A stretch of DNA of 64,000 bases from Thalassolituus alkanivorans (GCF_020447205.1 NZ_JAJAEL010000035.1:318147-382146); one strand, 5' to 3'; counted from the stretch's first letter, positions 46,464 to 56,768 are shown. Translations and numbers: made by a program. Notes: generated by a model not told the origin, from the letters alone.

Positions 46464-47983
46464 CAGTTAATCAGCTCCCGCAACATCATCATTAAATCGC
46501 TGGCCAGTAAACCACGCTGACCGTAACGTGCCGCCACCATATCAGCCGCAGCACTGTGCAAACAAACGCCATAACGCGCCGCCGCCCAGGGAGTCATGCC
46601 CTGCGCCAGCAACGCGGCAATCACGCCACTGAGCACGTCGCCCATACCGCCGCTGCTCATCCCCGGATTGCCGTCGGTACACAGCGCCAGACGACCATCA
46701 GGCGCGGCAATCAGTGAGCCCTGTCCTTTGAGCACCACCACCGCCTGATATTCCTGCGCCAGCTTGCGGGCCGCAGCAAAACGGTCGGCCTGCACTTCGG
46801 CAATGCTGCAGCCAAGCAGCCGTGCCGCTTCACCCGGATGCGGTGTGAACACAGCATCACGTCCGGCAAAATCACAGCGCCAGCCCGGTGATGCAAGAAT
46901 ATTCAGGGCATCGGCATCCAGCAGCAGCGGTCGTTCATCACCTAAAACCTGCTGCAACAACAACTCTGACCAGCTGCTCTGCCCCAGCCCCGGCCCGACC
47001 GCCAGTACCGCGGCACGGCTGAGCAATGGCTGCAGCTCCAGACCGGATTCAACAGCACGAACCATCACTTCGGGACGGCGCATCAGCAGTGGCGCCACAT
47101 GTTCGGTACGGGTCGCACAACTGACCAGACCCGCACCGCAGCGGACTGCCGCTTCAGATGCCATAGCAGCAGCACCGCCCATGCCCTGATCACCACCGAT
47201 CACCAGCACATGGCCGAACTCACCTTTATGGGCATTGCCGAGCCGCGCCGGTAAGCGCTGACCCAGACGGTCCAGGCGATCCCAGCTGATACGTTCGGCA
47301 TCGGCCGGCAACTGGCGGTACAGCAGCGGATCGACGGCCAGTGAAGCAAAGGCGATCGCGCCACAGACATCCGGTCCGGCCGCGGTCAGCATGCCGCGCT
47401 TCATGCCGATAAAAGTCACCGTCAGGCTGGCTTCCACCGCATTACCCATAATGCGGCCAGTATCGGCATTCAGGCCGGAAGGCAGATCCAGCGCCAGTAC
47501 ATCAGCCCAGTGTTGGTTGATAGCGGCAATGGCCTGAGCATAATCACCACGAACTTCGGCATTCAGTCCGGTGCCCAGCAGCCCATCAACAATGACCCGC
47601 CCTTCGTACTCCAGTTCCCCACTGAAGACCTGCGGTTGCACGCCGGCATCCAGTGCCATTGTCCGCGCCTGTTGCGCGCTGTCCGACTGCCGTTGCAAAT
47701 CACCCAGGGTATAAAAGCAAACATCCATGCCGTGGTAACAGGCCAGCGCTGCCAGTACCCAGGCATCACCACCGTTATTGCCCGGTCCGGCAAAGACGCA
47801 GATTTGCTGCTCATCCGGCCAGCGTTCCAGCAGGCAGGCAAACGCCGCTTCACCGGCACGCGACATCAGTTCAAAACCACTGATGTTTTCCTGTTCTGTT
47901 GCCAACCGGTCAAGCTCGCGCACCTGATCGGCGCGGTAGAGTTCACCCGGCAGATGATCCCTGGCGGTGTAAGGTCGATTCAT
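46463..47983 (-). CDS. nnr: Bifunctional NAD(P)HX epimerase/dehydratase
   Basis: A 506-residue fusion that repairs hydrated NAD(P)H. The N-terminal YjeF_N epimerase has [15 protein letters not shown] and VDGLLGTGL; the C-terminal ribokinase-like ADP/ATP-dependent dehydratase has [15 protein letters not shown], the [11 protein letters not shown] segment and [15 protein letters not shown] at 47983 is the likely start; an upstream in-frame extension crosses the divergent queG promoter region. It is the first gene of the minus-strand superoperon. Only 65 bases separate it from queG. Confidence 0.95.
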   Translation of the reverse strand: MNRPYTARDHLPGELYRADQVRELDRLATEQENISGFELMSRAGEAAFACLLERWPDEQQICVFAGPGNNGGDAWVLAALACYHGMDVCFYTLGDLQRQSDSAQQARTMALDAGVQPQVFSGELEYEGRVIVDGLLGTGLNAEVRGDYAQAIAAINQHWADVLALDLPSGLNADTGRIMGNAVEASLTVTFIGMKRGMLTAAGPDVCGAIAFASLAVDPLLYRQLPADAERISWDRLDRLGQRLPARLGNAHKGEFGHVLVIGGDQGMGGAAAMASEAAVRCGAGLVSCATRTEHVAPLLMRRPEVMVRAVESGLELQPLLSRAAVLAVGPGLGQSSWSELLLQQVLGDERPLLLDADALNILASPGWRCDFAGRDAVFTPHPGEAARLLGCSIAEVQADRFAAARKLAQEYQAVVVLKGQGSLIAAPDGRLALCTDGNPGMSSGGMGDVLSGVIAALLAQGMTPWAAARYGVCLHSAAADMVAARYGQRGLLASDLMMMLRELIN

Positions 47984-48048
47984 CCCTTGGCTGCCTAATA
48001 TGTTAAATTGCGCAAAATTATATAGAAGCTGAGCCTGAAGACGAACCC

Positions 48049-49146
48049 ATGACAGAAAGATCGTCGGACAACGCACCGGATTGCACAGATTTATCGCCGT
48101 CATGGGCCACATTACGCGCCCAGCTGCACAGCTGGGCAGAAGAACTCGGCTTTCAGCAACTGGGCATTACCGGGGTCGATCTGGGCGAGCATGAACAGCG
48201 CCTGCAGCAATGGCTTGCCGCCGGTTATCACGGTGAAATGGGCTATATGGCCGACCATGGCAATATGCGCTCACGTCCGGCGGAGTTACTGCCCGGTACC
48301 CTGAGGGTAATCAGCGTACGTATGGATTATCTGGCGCCGGATATCCGCATCACCGATCAGCTGAGCGATAAAAATCAGGCCTATATTTCGCGTTACGCCC
48401 TCGGCCGCGATTATCACAAGCTGGTGCGCAAGCGCCTGACCGAACTGGGTAAGCGCCTGCAACAGGCCGCCGGCGAGATGGGCTTCCGCGCCTTTGTCGA
48501 CAGCGCGCCGGTACTGGAGCGGGCGCTGGCCAACCGCGCCGGACTCGGCTGGATCGGCAAGAACACCATGCTGATCAACCGCAAAGCCGGCTCGTATTTT
48601 TTCCTGGGCGAAATCCTCACCGACCTGCCGCTCCCTCTGGACGAGCCCTACACACAGGATCATTGCGGACGCTGCACAGCCTGTCTGGATATCTGCCCGA
48701 CCCAGGCTTTTGTCGGCCCCCACGTGCTGGATGCCCGGCGCTGTATTTCTTATCTGACCATCGAGCTGAATGGGCCGATTCCTGAAGACCTGCGACCGGG
48801 CATCGGCAACCGTATCTTCGGCTGTGATGACTGCCAGATCGGCTGCCCCTGGAACCGTTTCAGCAACGCCAGCAAAGAAGGCGATTTCAGCCCACGCCAT
48901 CAGCTCGACAAGGCCAGTCTGTTGCAGCTGTTCGCCTGGGATGAAGCCACTTTTTTAAACCGCACCGAAGGCATGCCCATCCGCCGCACCGGTTACGAAA
49001 ACTGGCTGCGCAATATCGCCGTTGCCCTGGGTAACGCGCCGCGCAGTCTGGAAGTGGCCGACGCCCTGCAACGCCGGCGGCCGCAGGTCAGCGCCCTGGT
49101 GCAGGAACATATCGACTGGGCGTTACAGCAACAGCAAAACCCATGA
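48049..49146 (+). CDS. queG: Epoxyqueuosine reductase
   Basis: QueG, 365 residues, a cobalamin-dependent iron-sulfur enzyme for the last step of queuosine synthesis in tRNA. Two [4Fe-4S] sites are visible: CGRCTACLDICPTQAF and CDDCQIGCPWN. The N-terminal half has the LGFQQLGITGVDL segment and the cobalamin-binding region with the catalytic-type RKRLTELGKRL. It is divergent from nnr, as E. coli yjeS is from yjeF. Confidence 0.95.
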   Translation: MTERSSDNAPDCTDLSPSWATLRAQLHSWAEELGFQQLGITGVDLGEHEQRLQQWLAAGYHGEMGYMADHGNMRSRPAELLPGTLRVISVRMDYLAPDIRITDQLSDKNQAYISRYALGRDYHKLVRKRLTELGKRLQQAAGEMGFRAFVDSAPVLERALANRAGLGWIGKNTMLINRKAGSYFFLGEILTDLPLPLDEPYTQDHCGRCTACLDICPTQAFVGPHVLDARRCISYLTIELNGPIPEDLRPGIGNRIFGCDDCQIGCPWNRFSNASKEGDFSPRHQLDKASLLQLFAWDEATFLNRTEGMPIRRTGYENWLRNIAVALGNAPRSLEVADALQRRRPQVSALVQEHIDWALQQQQNP

Positions 49147-49258
49147 TGAGCCACACAATAAACCCGTGGGCAAACAACACCTGTCTGATACCGTCAGACT
49201 GTCTAAACTTCAGAATTACCGGGCGATTTTGCAGACGCCTCAGCTGTTGGAGACCTTT

Positions 49259-50308
49259 ATGACCGTTGCCTCACATCCGGCCCGCGAACATCAGCGCCTC
49301 CAGGCATTAAAGGAACTGGATATTCTCTACCTGCCGTTGGAAGACCGCTTTGATCGTATAACCCGGACACTGTGCCGGTTATTTGATGTCCCGGTTGCGT
49401 ATCTGTCGCTGATTGATGACGAAACCCAGTGGCTCAAGTCGATTCATGGCCTCGACCTGATCAGCACGCCGCGCTCTGATGCACTCTGCCAGCACACTCT
49501 GCTGGAAGACGAATATCTGATCTGTGAAGACATGACTCAGGACCCGCGCTTCGCCGACAACCCCTACGTTACAGGCGCGCCTTATGCGCGTTTTTATGCC
49601 GGTTACCTGCTCAAAAGCCGCGAACAAAATGTCGGCACGCTGTGCATTGTTGATACCAAACCACGAACTTTCAGCGAGGACGATCTGTCTGCCCTCGCCG
49701 ATATCGCCAGCTGGGCGCAAACCGAACTTAACCTGACCCAGATAAGCGATGCTCAGGTACAGCTGATCAGCGAGCTGGACGAAGCCTATCAGCAGGCGCG
49801 GATCGACAGCCTGACCCGGCTGTGGAATCAGGGCACCATCAAACAGATTCTGCACCGTGCCTTTCAGCGCCACCTGCTGAATCTTACGCCGCTATCGGTG
49901 CTGATGATCGATGCCGATCACTTCAAAAAAGTGAACGACACCTACGGCCATACTACTGGCGATAAAGTTCTGCAGAACATCGCTTCAGCCTTGCGTCAGG
50001 CATTGCGGCCGCAGGATGCGATTGGCCGTTACGGCGGTGAAGAATTTCTGATTATTCTGGATGACTGCGAACCACGACAAGCCGCAGAGTTGGCCAAACG
50101 CATCCTCAGCCGGGTGCGTACTCTCCGTTTTCCCGATGTTGCTGCGAATCTGAAAATCACCCTCAGCATCGGCATTGCCGGCTCATCGGCACGCGGACTG
50201 GAGAGCGAAACCGATCTGATGGATCTGGCCGATCGGGCGTTATACCGGGCCAAAAATAATGGCCGGGATCAGATCTGCCTGCTGCATAGCACAGAGGCGC
50301 AAGACTGA
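49259..50308 (+). CDS. GAF-domain diguanylate cyclase
   Basis: A 349-residue cytoplasmic protein. Residues about 15-165 form a GAF domain (RLFDVPVAYLSLIDDETQWLKS, SDALCQHTLLEDE). Residues about 185-345 are GGDEF with active motif GGEEF in RYGGEEFLIIL and an upstream RPQD matching the inhibitory I-site. It should make c-di-GMP from GTP and be feedback-controlled. ATG 49259 is supported by GGAG 7 bases upstream; a longer frame overlaps queG. The signal sensed by GAF is unknown. Confidence 0.92.
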   Translation: MTVASHPAREHQRLQALKELDILYLPLEDRFDRITRTLCRLFDVPVAYLSLIDDETQWLKSIHGLDLISTPRSDALCQHTLLEDEYLICEDMTQDPRFADNPYVTGAPYARFYAGYLLKSREQNVGTLCIVDTKPRTFSEDDLSALADIASWAQTELNLTQISDAQVQLISELDEAYQQARIDSLTRLWNQGTIKQILHRAFQRHLLNLTPLSVLMIDADHFKKVNDTYGHTTGDKVLQNIASALRQALRPQDAIGRYGGEEFLIILDDCEPRQAAELAKRILSRVRTLRFPDVAANLKITLSIGIAGSSARGLESETDLMDLADRALYRAKNNGRDQICLLHSTEAQD

Positions 50309-50326
50309 GCGCTCCTGCCGGTTATA

Positions 50327-50357
50327 AAAAAGCCCCGCAATCGCGGGGCTTTTTTTT
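50327..50357. terminator. Bidirectional terminator between GGDEF gene and orn
   Basis: The stem AAGCCCCGC and GCGGGGCTT around AATC is flanked by an A run on the left and T run on the right, so it can stop transcription from both sides. The two converging genes share it. Confidence 0.88.
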
Positions 50358-50385
50358 ATTGCACAGGATCTGGCCTGCCAAGCTC

Positions 50386-50928
50386 TTACAACGCCAGAAA
50401 GTGCTCACGGTAGTGCTGCATTTCAGCAATCGACTCTTTGATATCATCCAGCGCCTGATGGCTGCCTTTCTTCTGGAAAGATGACACCGCCGACGGTTTC
50501 CAGCGCTTGGCCAGCTCTTTCAGCGTGGACACATCAATATTGCGATAGTGCATATAGGCTTCCAGCTCCGGCATATATTTCACCAGAAAGCGGCGATCCT
50601 GATGAATGCTGTTGCCACACAGTGGTGAAGTGCCCGGTTTCACATGCTGACGCAGGAATTCCAGCGTTAACCGTTCGGCTTCACGGGCATTGGTACTGCT
50701 GTTGCGCACCCGCTCGGTCAGGCCAGAGTTGCCGTGGGTTTTGGTATTCCACTCATCCATGGCATCGAGCAATACATCGGGCTGATGAACCGCCAGCACC
50801 GGGCCTTCGGCAATAATGTTGAGGTTGCTGTCGGTGACTATGGTCGCGATTTCGATAATCACATCCTGCTCTGGCTCCAGACCGGTCATTTCCAGGTCCA
50901 TCCAGACTAAATTTTCGTTTTGGCTCAT
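50386..50928 (-). CDS. orn: Oligoribonuclease
   Basis: Orn, 180 residues, degrades 2-5-nt RNAs and pGpG, the c-di-GMP breakdown product. DEDDh motifs: WMDLEMTGL (Asp, Glu), the middle segment [10 protein letters not shown] and [18 protein letters not shown] at 50928 is the expected start; the longer frame is rejected. It is convergent with the c-di-GMP cyclase gene and divergent from rsgA. Confidence 0.96.
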   Translation of the reverse strand: MSQNENLVWMDLEMTGLEPEQDVIIEIATIVTDSNLNIIAEGPVLAVHQPDVLLDAMDEWNTKTHGNSGLTERVRNSSTNAREAERLTLEFLRQHVKPGTSPLCGNSIHQDRRFLVKYMPELEAYMHYRNIDVSTLKELAKRWKPSAVSSFQKKGSHQALDDIKESIAEMQHYREHFLAL

Positions 50929-51027
50929 AACGGCTTGCTCATAGATACATAGCGGCAGTTTAGCAACTTGCACCAGCCCCGGCCAACACGGACAATGGCC
51001 GCCTTGCCCTCACTACAGCGAAGATTG

Positions 51028-52059
51028 ATGAGCAAACGTAAACTGACCAAACGCCAGGCCTGGCGCGTGGAGAAAATCCAGGAAGAAAAAGCCAAGCGCG
51101 CCCAGCAGAAAGAAAGCGGAATTGCCGAGCAGCTGAACGCCGGCGAACTGGGCGATGAATGCGAAGGTCAGGTGATTGCGCACTTCGGCACTCAGGTGGA
51201 AATCGAAAGCCGCGCAGAAGGCGCTCAGCGTTATCGCTGCTACCTGCGCGCGAATCTGGGCTCTCTGGTCACCGGTGACCGCGTAGTATTCCGCCCGGGC
51301 GCTGAGCATAACGGCCTACACTCCGGGGTTGTCGAAACGGTACTGAAGCGCAGCTCCGAATTATCCCGCCCCAACCCTTATAACGAAATTAAGCCGGTAG
51401 CGGCCAATATCGACTTTATTGTGCTGGTTGTGGCACCGGAACCTGAAGCACACAGTAACCTGATTGACCGCTATCTGGTGGCCGCCGAAAACTGCGATAT
51501 CGAGCCCATTATTCTGCTCAATAAAACCGACCTGTTGAATGACAGTAACCGTGGTCATTTTGACCAGCTGCTCGGTGCTTATGAAGATCTGGGCTACCGC
51601 ACTCTGCGGGTATGCAGCAAAGACGACAGCAGTCTGGGCGAACTGAAAGAATTCCTGAATGGCCGCATCAGTGTTTTTGTTGGCCAGTCGGGGGTTGGTA
51701 AGTCTTCATTAATTGCCACCCTGCTGCCGGGTGAAGAATTAAAAGTCGGTGCCTTGTCAGAAAATACCCGCAAGGGGAAACACACCACCACCACCGCGCG
51801 CCTGTATCACTTTCCGGCTGGCGGTGATCTGATTGATTCCCCGGGAATCCGTGAGTTTGGTCTGTGGCATATGAGTGAAGATGAAGTCTTGTATGGCTTC
51901 CGCGAATTACGCCCACTGGCCGGTTATTGCCGCTTCCGCGACTGCGCCCATAATCAGGAGCCGGGCTGTGCGATCCGTACGGCGGTTGAAGAAGGTAAGG
52001 TAAAACCCGAACGTTTCCAGAGTTATCAGCGTATCCTGCAAACACTGACCGAACTCTGA
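51028..52059 (+). CDS. rsgA: Ribosome biogenesis GTPase RsgA
   Basis: RsgA, 343 residues, a circularly permuted GTPase that checks the 30S decoding centre. Order of motifs: OB domain (GQVIAHFGTQVEI), NKTDLL (G4), then GQSGVGKSSL (G1) and DSPGIREFGLW (G3), followed by the zinc knuckle CRFRDCAHNQEPGC. The basic N-terminus (SKRKLTKRQAWRVEKIQ) is typical. ATG 51028 is the family start. Confidence 0.96.
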   Translation: MSKRKLTKRQAWRVEKIQEEKAKRAQQKESGIAEQLNAGELGDECEGQVIAHFGTQVEIESRAEGAQRYRCYLRANLGSLVTGDRVVFRPGAEHNGLHSGVVETVLKRSSELSRPNPYNEIKPVAANIDFIVLVVAPEPEAHSNLIDRYLVAAENCDIEPIILLNKTDLLNDSNRGHFDQLLGAYEDLGYRTLRVCSKDDSSLGELKEFLNGRISVFVGQSGVGKSSLIATLLPGEELKVGALSENTRKGKHTTTTARLYHFPAGGDLIDSPGIREFGLWHMSEDEVLYGFRELRPLAGYCRFRDCAHNQEPGCAIRTAVEEGKVKPERFQSYQRILQTLTEL

Positions 52060-52074
52060 GTATGCAATGCATAT

Positions 52075-52106
52075 AAAAAACGGCAGCCTCAGGCTGCCGT
52101 TTTTTT
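52075..52106. terminator. Bidirectional terminator between rsgA and motB
   Basis: CGGCAGCC (52081-52088) pairs with GGCTGCCG (52092-52099), with an A run before and a T run after, serving both converging genes. Confidence 0.9.
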
Positions 52107-52130
52107 ATATTGTTTCTGATGGCTCTGTAA

Positions 52131-53156
52131 CTACCAGAACGCCTCATTTTTATTCGGTGGATTATCGTAGGTATTATCTTTTGATTCGCGTTTTTTACGC
52201 AGCTCTTCCAGTAATGACCCCGCTTTATTAATAACCGGCTGACGGGCGTCACCCGGAGCCTGATTATTGCTGTCGATAAATTCCACCTGTGGCTCACCAC
52301 CGGAACGGTCACGCACAGTCTCTTCCGATTTTCTGTTCAGCAGTGTAATGGAAATACGACGATTCACTTCATTACCCGGATCATCCGGTTTCAGTGGTGC
52401 GGTATCCCCCATACCAATCACCTGCGCGATCTGCGATTTAGGTACGCCAGCTTCCATTAATGCCCGGCGTGCCGAATCTGCCCGCAGGGAGGATAAACCC
52501 CAGTTAGCATCATCTTCATCGCGGGTACCGCCGGCACGGGATGAATCGGTGTGACCGGCAATGGATAAACGGTGCTCCATGGTGGCCAGTAACGGCGCCA
52601 GTTCCCACAGAATATCTTCAGAATAATATTTAAGCCGTGCACTGCCGGGATCAAACATCGGACGTTTGGTCTGATCGACAATCTGCAGACGCAGACCTTC
52701 GGTGGTGATATCCAGCAGCAGCTGATTTTTGAACGGACTGAGAGTAGGACTGGCGTTAATCTGCGCTTCAATCTGCGCTTTCATATCTTCCATCCGTTTT
52801 TTCTCAATCGCTTCGGCCAGACTTTCAATTTCTTCGGCCTGCAGAATATCTTCCGGATCGATGGTTTCCGATTCAGAGACGTTATCCGACACAGAAGGTG
52901 AACCACCCAGATCGATGACGTATTTAGACGGCACTTTTTTGCCATCTTCAAAGGCCTTCGGATCCTGAAAATACCCAGAGATAGCCGCGCGTTCCTGCTC
53001 ATTGGAGGAGTTAATTACCCACAGCACCAGAAACAGCGCCATCATCGCCAGAGCAAAGTCAGCCATAGCGACTTTCCAGGCGCCGCCATGGTCGTCATGC
53101 CGGCCCTTTTTCTTACGCCGGACAATAATATTCTGGTGAGGACCTAGATTTTCCAT
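52131..53156 (-). CDS. motB: Flagellar stator protein MotB
   Basis: A 341-residue protein with one N-terminal helix containing the proton-binding aspartate in MADFALAMMALFLVLWV, a plug and linker, and a C-terminal OmpA-like peptidoglycan domain (AGHTDSSRAGG, NRRISITLL). The tail after residue 280 is hydrophilic and unstructured. Its start is coupled to the motA stop (shared base 53156). Confidence 0.95.
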   Translation of the reverse strand: MENLGPHQNIIVRRKKKGRHDDHGGAWKVAMADFALAMMALFLVLWVINSSNEQERAAISGYFQDPKAFEDGKKVPSKYVIDLGGSPSVSDNVSESETIDPEDILQAEEIESLAEAIEKKRMEDMKAQIEAQINASPTLSPFKNQLLLDITTEGLRLQIVDQTKRPMFDPGSARLKYYSEDILWELAPLLATMEHRLSIAGHTDSSRAGGTRDEDDANWGLSSLRADSARRALMEAGVPKSQIAQVIGMGDTAPLKPDDPGNEVNRRISITLLNRKSEETVRDRSGGEPQVEFIDSNNQAPGDARQPVINKAGSLLEELRKKRESKDNTYDNPPNKNEAFW

Positions 53157-54007
53157 CAGCGACCACGAACCTTGCTTTCAACTTCGGTAAAGCTCGGGCG
53201 GCCATGGGTAAACAATGACTTACGTCCAAACTCAACCGCAAGCTGTGGTGGCAAGCCGTTAAGAGAAGCAATGATGCAGGACTTACTGGCTTCGTAGAGT
53301 TTAATTTCTTCTTCTGCCAGATGACGCATCACCGCGCTCACCGGGCCAACAATACCGTACGCCAGAAATACCCCACTGAAAGTACCGACCAGTGCGGCGG
53401 CTACGTGCGCACCAATCTCACTGACCTCGCCACCGATGGCACCCATGGTGATTACAATACCCAGTACTGCCGCCACGATACCAAAGCCCGGTAACGCATC
53501 GGCAACCTTACCCACTGCATTACCCGGTAATTCCAGTTCGTGCAGACGGGCATCAATTTCCTGATCCATCAGAGCTTCCAGTTCAAATGAAGTCAGGTTA
53601 CCGGCCGCAATAATACGGAAATAATCGGCAATAAAATGAGCCAGTTCTTCGTTCGCCTGGATCGCCGGATAACGGGAGAACACTGCGCTGGACGCCGGGC
53701 TTTCCACATCAGCTTCAATCGCCATAATGCCTTCACGCCGGGCTTTATTCAGGATGTCATAAATCAGGCCGAGTACATCCATATACATCGCCTTATTGAC
53801 CTTGCTGCCCATAATGACCTGTGGTGTCAGTTTGAAACACTGCAGTACCACATGCCACGGATTCGATAGCAAAAAGGCTCCGAACGCGGAACCACAAATA
53901 ATCAGAATTTCGAAGGGCTGCCATAGCGCTAGCAAATTGCCATGAGACATGACATAGCCGTACAGCACACTTCCGATTACGATCACCAGCCCAATTAAAA
54001 ACAGCAT
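53156..54007 (-). CDS. motA: Flagellar stator protein MotA
   Basis: A 283-residue protein with four membrane helices; helix 3 holds the conserved proline in PGFGIVAAVLGIVITMG, and the cytoplasmic loop with charged rotor-contact residues precedes it. The Ala and Asp-type proton-channel residues rather than PomA-like ones suggest a proton motor, though coupling ion is inferred. AAGGA precedes ATG 54007. No firm sigma-28 promoter was seen in the 205 bases upstream. Confidence 0.94.
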   Translation of the reverse strand: MLFLIGLVIVIGSVLYGYVMSHGNLLALWQPFEILIICGSAFGAFLLSNPWHVVLQCFKLTPQVIMGSKVNKAMYMDVLGLIYDILNKARREGIMAIEADVESPASSAVFSRYPAIQANEELAHFIADYFRIIAAGNLTSFELEALMDQEIDARLHELELPGNAVGKVADALPGFGIVAAVLGIVITMGAIGGEVSEIGAHVAAALVGTFSGVFLAYGIVGPVSAVMRHLAEEEIKLYEASKSCIIASLNGLPPQLAVEFGRKSLFTHGRPSFTEVESKVRGR

Positions 54008-54061
54008 TCACTAGAGTCCTTGGTGCAACAACTCCCGGAGGGAAAGATTAAGACTACAGGA

Positions 54062-54164
54062 GTCTCTGAATAACCCGGAAAGACTCGTACACGACGGCAG
54101 AGATACAGGATGCCGAGCAAAGCCGAATGCCAGAGCCGAGAGCTGTGCAGGTTTATTCAGACAC
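54062..54164. repeat. Imperfect inverted repeat upstream of motA
   Basis: GTCTCTGAATAA (54062-54073) and TTATTCAGACAC (54153-54164) are complementary at 11 of 12 positions and enclose about 80 bases that contain three GCCGA motifs. It lies in the gap between the divergent motA and HDOD genes. Its meaning is unknown; an operator or a small RNA are both possible. Confidence 0.35.
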
Positions 54165-54212
54165 TTCTATAGTTAAGTAAAGGCTACAAACGGCTGTTAC
54201 ACAAACAGGGTC

Positions 54213-55841
54213 ATGACACACTTATCGATAGCAAAACCACCGGCAACACTCTGGCAGACGCTCGCAGACTGTCATGACTTTCCCGTTCTGGAGGAATCGC
54301 GTGAGCGTATCCGCCAGCAAATGCATAACCGCAGCGTCAGCTTTGAAGACCTCGCCAGCTCAATTGAGCGCGATCCGGCGCTTTGCCTGCATTTATTACG
54401 CCTTAGCGTGGAGCGCCATCCCGGCTGCAACGAACAGATTTCAGGGGCTGCCAGCTGCCTGTCTCTGCTGGGTATGCAGGAACTGGTTAAGCTGATGAAG
54501 CAGCTGCCTGTCGTCTCAGCGGAGACTGAAGATCCCGCCGCTCAGCTTTACCGCAATGCACTGTTAACGGCCCAGCTGGCGGGCAATCTGGCCGCAGTAT
54601 GGGCCGCCAGTAAAGGTAATACCTCCGTCAGCTATGCCCGCTGGAGCACCATGCTGACCTCTGCTCCGCTATGGCTGGCACTGCTGAACTACAAACCGGC
54701 GCAGAACTGGCTGCACCTGCTAAGTCGTGGCTGTGAGCTGGCCGAAAGTACCCGGGCTATTTTCGGCAGCCAGCTTTCTGCCATACAGAAACTGAATAAA
54801 CAGCTGTCGCTACCCGTTATGGCCACGGCAGTATTCAACAAAGAAAACTGGCCAGATGCCGAACAATGGCGGGTTTTGCGTCATCATGACCCTCGCGATC
54901 TGGACAATCAGCGCCCGCTGCTGCATCACTGCCAACAACCAGCGATGATCAGCCTGATGGCAAACAGCCTCGCCTGGCATTGGCATATTGCCCCTGACGG
55001 TCGTCACAGCAAACGCTGGCAAACTCTGGTCAGCCATTGGCTTGGCAAACCGCAGCACATGCTGCAACCGGAACTGCGCCAGCTGCAGGTGCAAACCAGC
55101 AAGCAACAGCACAGCGGTATTTCTACCGGCCTGCAGCTGCTGCTCAGCCCGCAACCAGCCGTCCACGAATACCCCTGGATTGATACAGAAAATGCCGCAC
55201 CTAAGCAGCCAGTGCACGAGGAGCAGGCACAGCCTTATCATGAGCGCAGGGCAACACCAGCGGTTAATGCAGAGCCTGAAGAGCGCCACAGCGACGATAA
55301 ATATATGAAGAAACTGCTGCGCCAGCTGCAGCAGGAACCGGACAGCTTCGGCGACTGGCACTATCTGATGCGTGGCATGCTGAAAGGGGTTTGCGAAGGT
55401 ATCGGTCTGTCGGCGGCCTGCATTGCTTTGCTGAATAAAGACAAAACCGTACTGAAGGTGTTTTATGCTGAAGGCATGAGCGAACAGGCGCCGATGCGGC
55501 GTTTTGTGGTCGACCTGCGTAAGCCTTCGTTGTTCAACAAATTGCTGGAAAAACAATCCAGCCTGTTGCTTAACAGCGACAACCGCCAACGTTTTCTGCA
55601 GCATCTGCCAGCTGCCACCAGCGAGCTGATTCCACAGCAGACCATGATGATGTCGATTGACGCCGGCGCAGCTCCGATAGGTTTGGTAATGGGTTTTGCC
55701 GCCGAACATCAGCCGGAATTATCCCAGGCGGAATACATCAGCTTTAAAAACCTCTGTCAGGTTACCAGCCAGAGTCTGGCAACCCTGAAAGCCAACACCG
55801 AAAAACGGCGCCGCGCAGCCGCAAACCACGGTCAGCCATAA
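54213..55841 (+). CDS. HDOD and GAF-like domain signalling protein
   Basis: A 542-residue cytoplasmic protein. Residues about 12-230 match the HDOD fold (PVLEESRERIRQQM, SSIERDPALCLHLLRLS, LSLLGMQELVKLM), a non-catalytic HD-related domain. Residues about 300-360 form a Gln/Glu-rich linker, and about 370-530 look like a GAF domain (GMLKGVCEGIGLSAACIALL). Its role is unknown; this fusion type is usual in signalling or motility regulation. It is divergent from motAB, which supports but does not prove a motility link. Confidence 0.72.
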   Translation: MTHLSIAKPPATLWQTLADCHDFPVLEESRERIRQQMHNRSVSFEDLASSIERDPALCLHLLRLSVERHPGCNEQISGAASCLSLLGMQELVKLMKQLPVVSAETEDPAAQLYRNALLTAQLAGNLAAVWAASKGNTSVSYARWSTMLTSAPLWLALLNYKPAQNWLHLLSRGCELAESTRAIFGSQLSAIQKLNKQLSLPVMATAVFNKENWPDAEQWRVLRHHDPRDLDNQRPLLHHCQQPAMISLMANSLAWHWHIAPDGRHSKRWQTLVSHWLGKPQHMLQPELRQLQVQTSKQQHSGISTGLQLLLSPQPAVHEYPWIDTENAAPKQPVHEEQAQPYHERRATPAVNAEPEERHSDDKYMKKLLRQLQQEPDSFGDWHYLMRGMLKGVCEGIGLSAACIALLNKDKTVLKVFYAEGMSEQAPMRRFVVDLRKPSLFNKLLEKQSSLLLNSDNRQRFLQHLPAATSELIPQQTMMMSIDAGAAPIGLVMGFAAEHQPELSQAEYISFKNLCQVTSQSLATLKANTEKRRRAAANHGQP

Positions 55842-55923
55842 GCGCTGACGCAAGCGGCGCCTGACATCCGTCCCCGGCTTGGATAAACTCTCGCCTTTAT
55901 TATTCACACTGGCGGAGTTTTCC

Positions 55924-56760
55924 ATGGCAGATTTTCCTCTGTTGCTGGAACCGGAAGCGCTGGCGGCGCAATTACCCCTGACGCCGGCCCAGGGCAAAGT
56001 ACTGATTATTGAGCAGGCGAAATACGAAGATTACCTGCAGCAGCACATCACCGGTGCCGTGCATCTGGATTTCAAACGTCTGCAATGCAGCGGCCAGCCG
56101 GTCCCCGGCAAGTTACCACCGGTTGAGCAGCTGTCCGAAGTATTCAGTGAACTGGGGCTGACCCCGGATACCCATGTTATCTGCTCGGACGATGAAGGCG
56201 GCGGCTGGGCCGGACGTCTGATCTGGGTACTGGATATGATCGGTCACCAGCACTATTCCTATCTCAACGGCGGCATTGTTGCCTGGCGTGAAGCCGGTCT
56301 GCCGACCGAAAGTGGTGAGCATAAAGTACAAGCGTCCGGCTATCAGGTGGGCGCACTGCACCATGAATTTGCACTGGACAAAGATCAGATTATTGCCCGT
56401 ATCGGCCAGCCGGATTTTGCTATCTGGGATGCCCGCTCTGCAGCGGAATACAGCGGCGAAAAAGTGATTTCACAACGCGGCGGACATATCCCCGGCGCGG
56501 TGAACTACGAGTGGACGCTGGGAATGGATAAATCCCGCGGTCTGCGCATTAACGAACTGAACGGCTTCCGTCAGTTACTGGCAGAGATGGGCATCGATAG
56601 CAGCAAAGAAATCGCCACCCACTGTCAGACCCATCACCGTTCCGGCTTTACCTATCTGGTCGGAAAAATTCTTGGCCTGAACATCAAAGGCTATGCCGGC
56701 TCCTGGTCCGAATGGGGCAACGACCCGGCCACTCCTGTCAGCACTGGCAGCCAACCCTGA
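55924..56760 (+). CDS. sseA: 3-Mercaptopyruvate sulfurtransferase/rhodanese
   Basis: A 278-residue tandem rhodanese. The N-terminal copy has DDEGGGWAGRL in the loop where the catalytic Cys is absent, and the C-terminal copy has the active loop CQTHHR preceded by IATH. The second domain transfers sulfur from thiosulfate or mercaptopyruvate to a thiol acceptor. GGAG precedes ATG 55924. psd starts 8 bases after its stop, so they are probably cotranscribed. Confidence 0.88.
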   Translation: MADFPLLLEPEALAAQLPLTPAQGKVLIIEQAKYEDYLQQHITGAVHLDFKRLQCSGQPVPGKLPPVEQLSEVFSELGLTPDTHVICSDDEGGGWAGRLIWVLDMIGHQHYSYLNGGIVAWREAGLPTESGEHKVQASGYQVGALHHEFALDKDQIIARIGQPDFAIWDARSAAEYSGEKVISQRGGHIPGAVNYEWTLGMDKSRGLRINELNGFRQLLAEMGIDSSKEIATHCQTHHRSGFTYLVGKILGLNIKGYAGSWSEWGNDPATPVSTGSQP

Positions 56761-56768
56761 GGAATCCC

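Noticed and set aside
54008..54212. Sigma-28 promoter for motA
   Set aside because: No TAAAGTTT-N11-GCCGATAA-like sequence was found on the minus strand, although GCCGA motifs occur.
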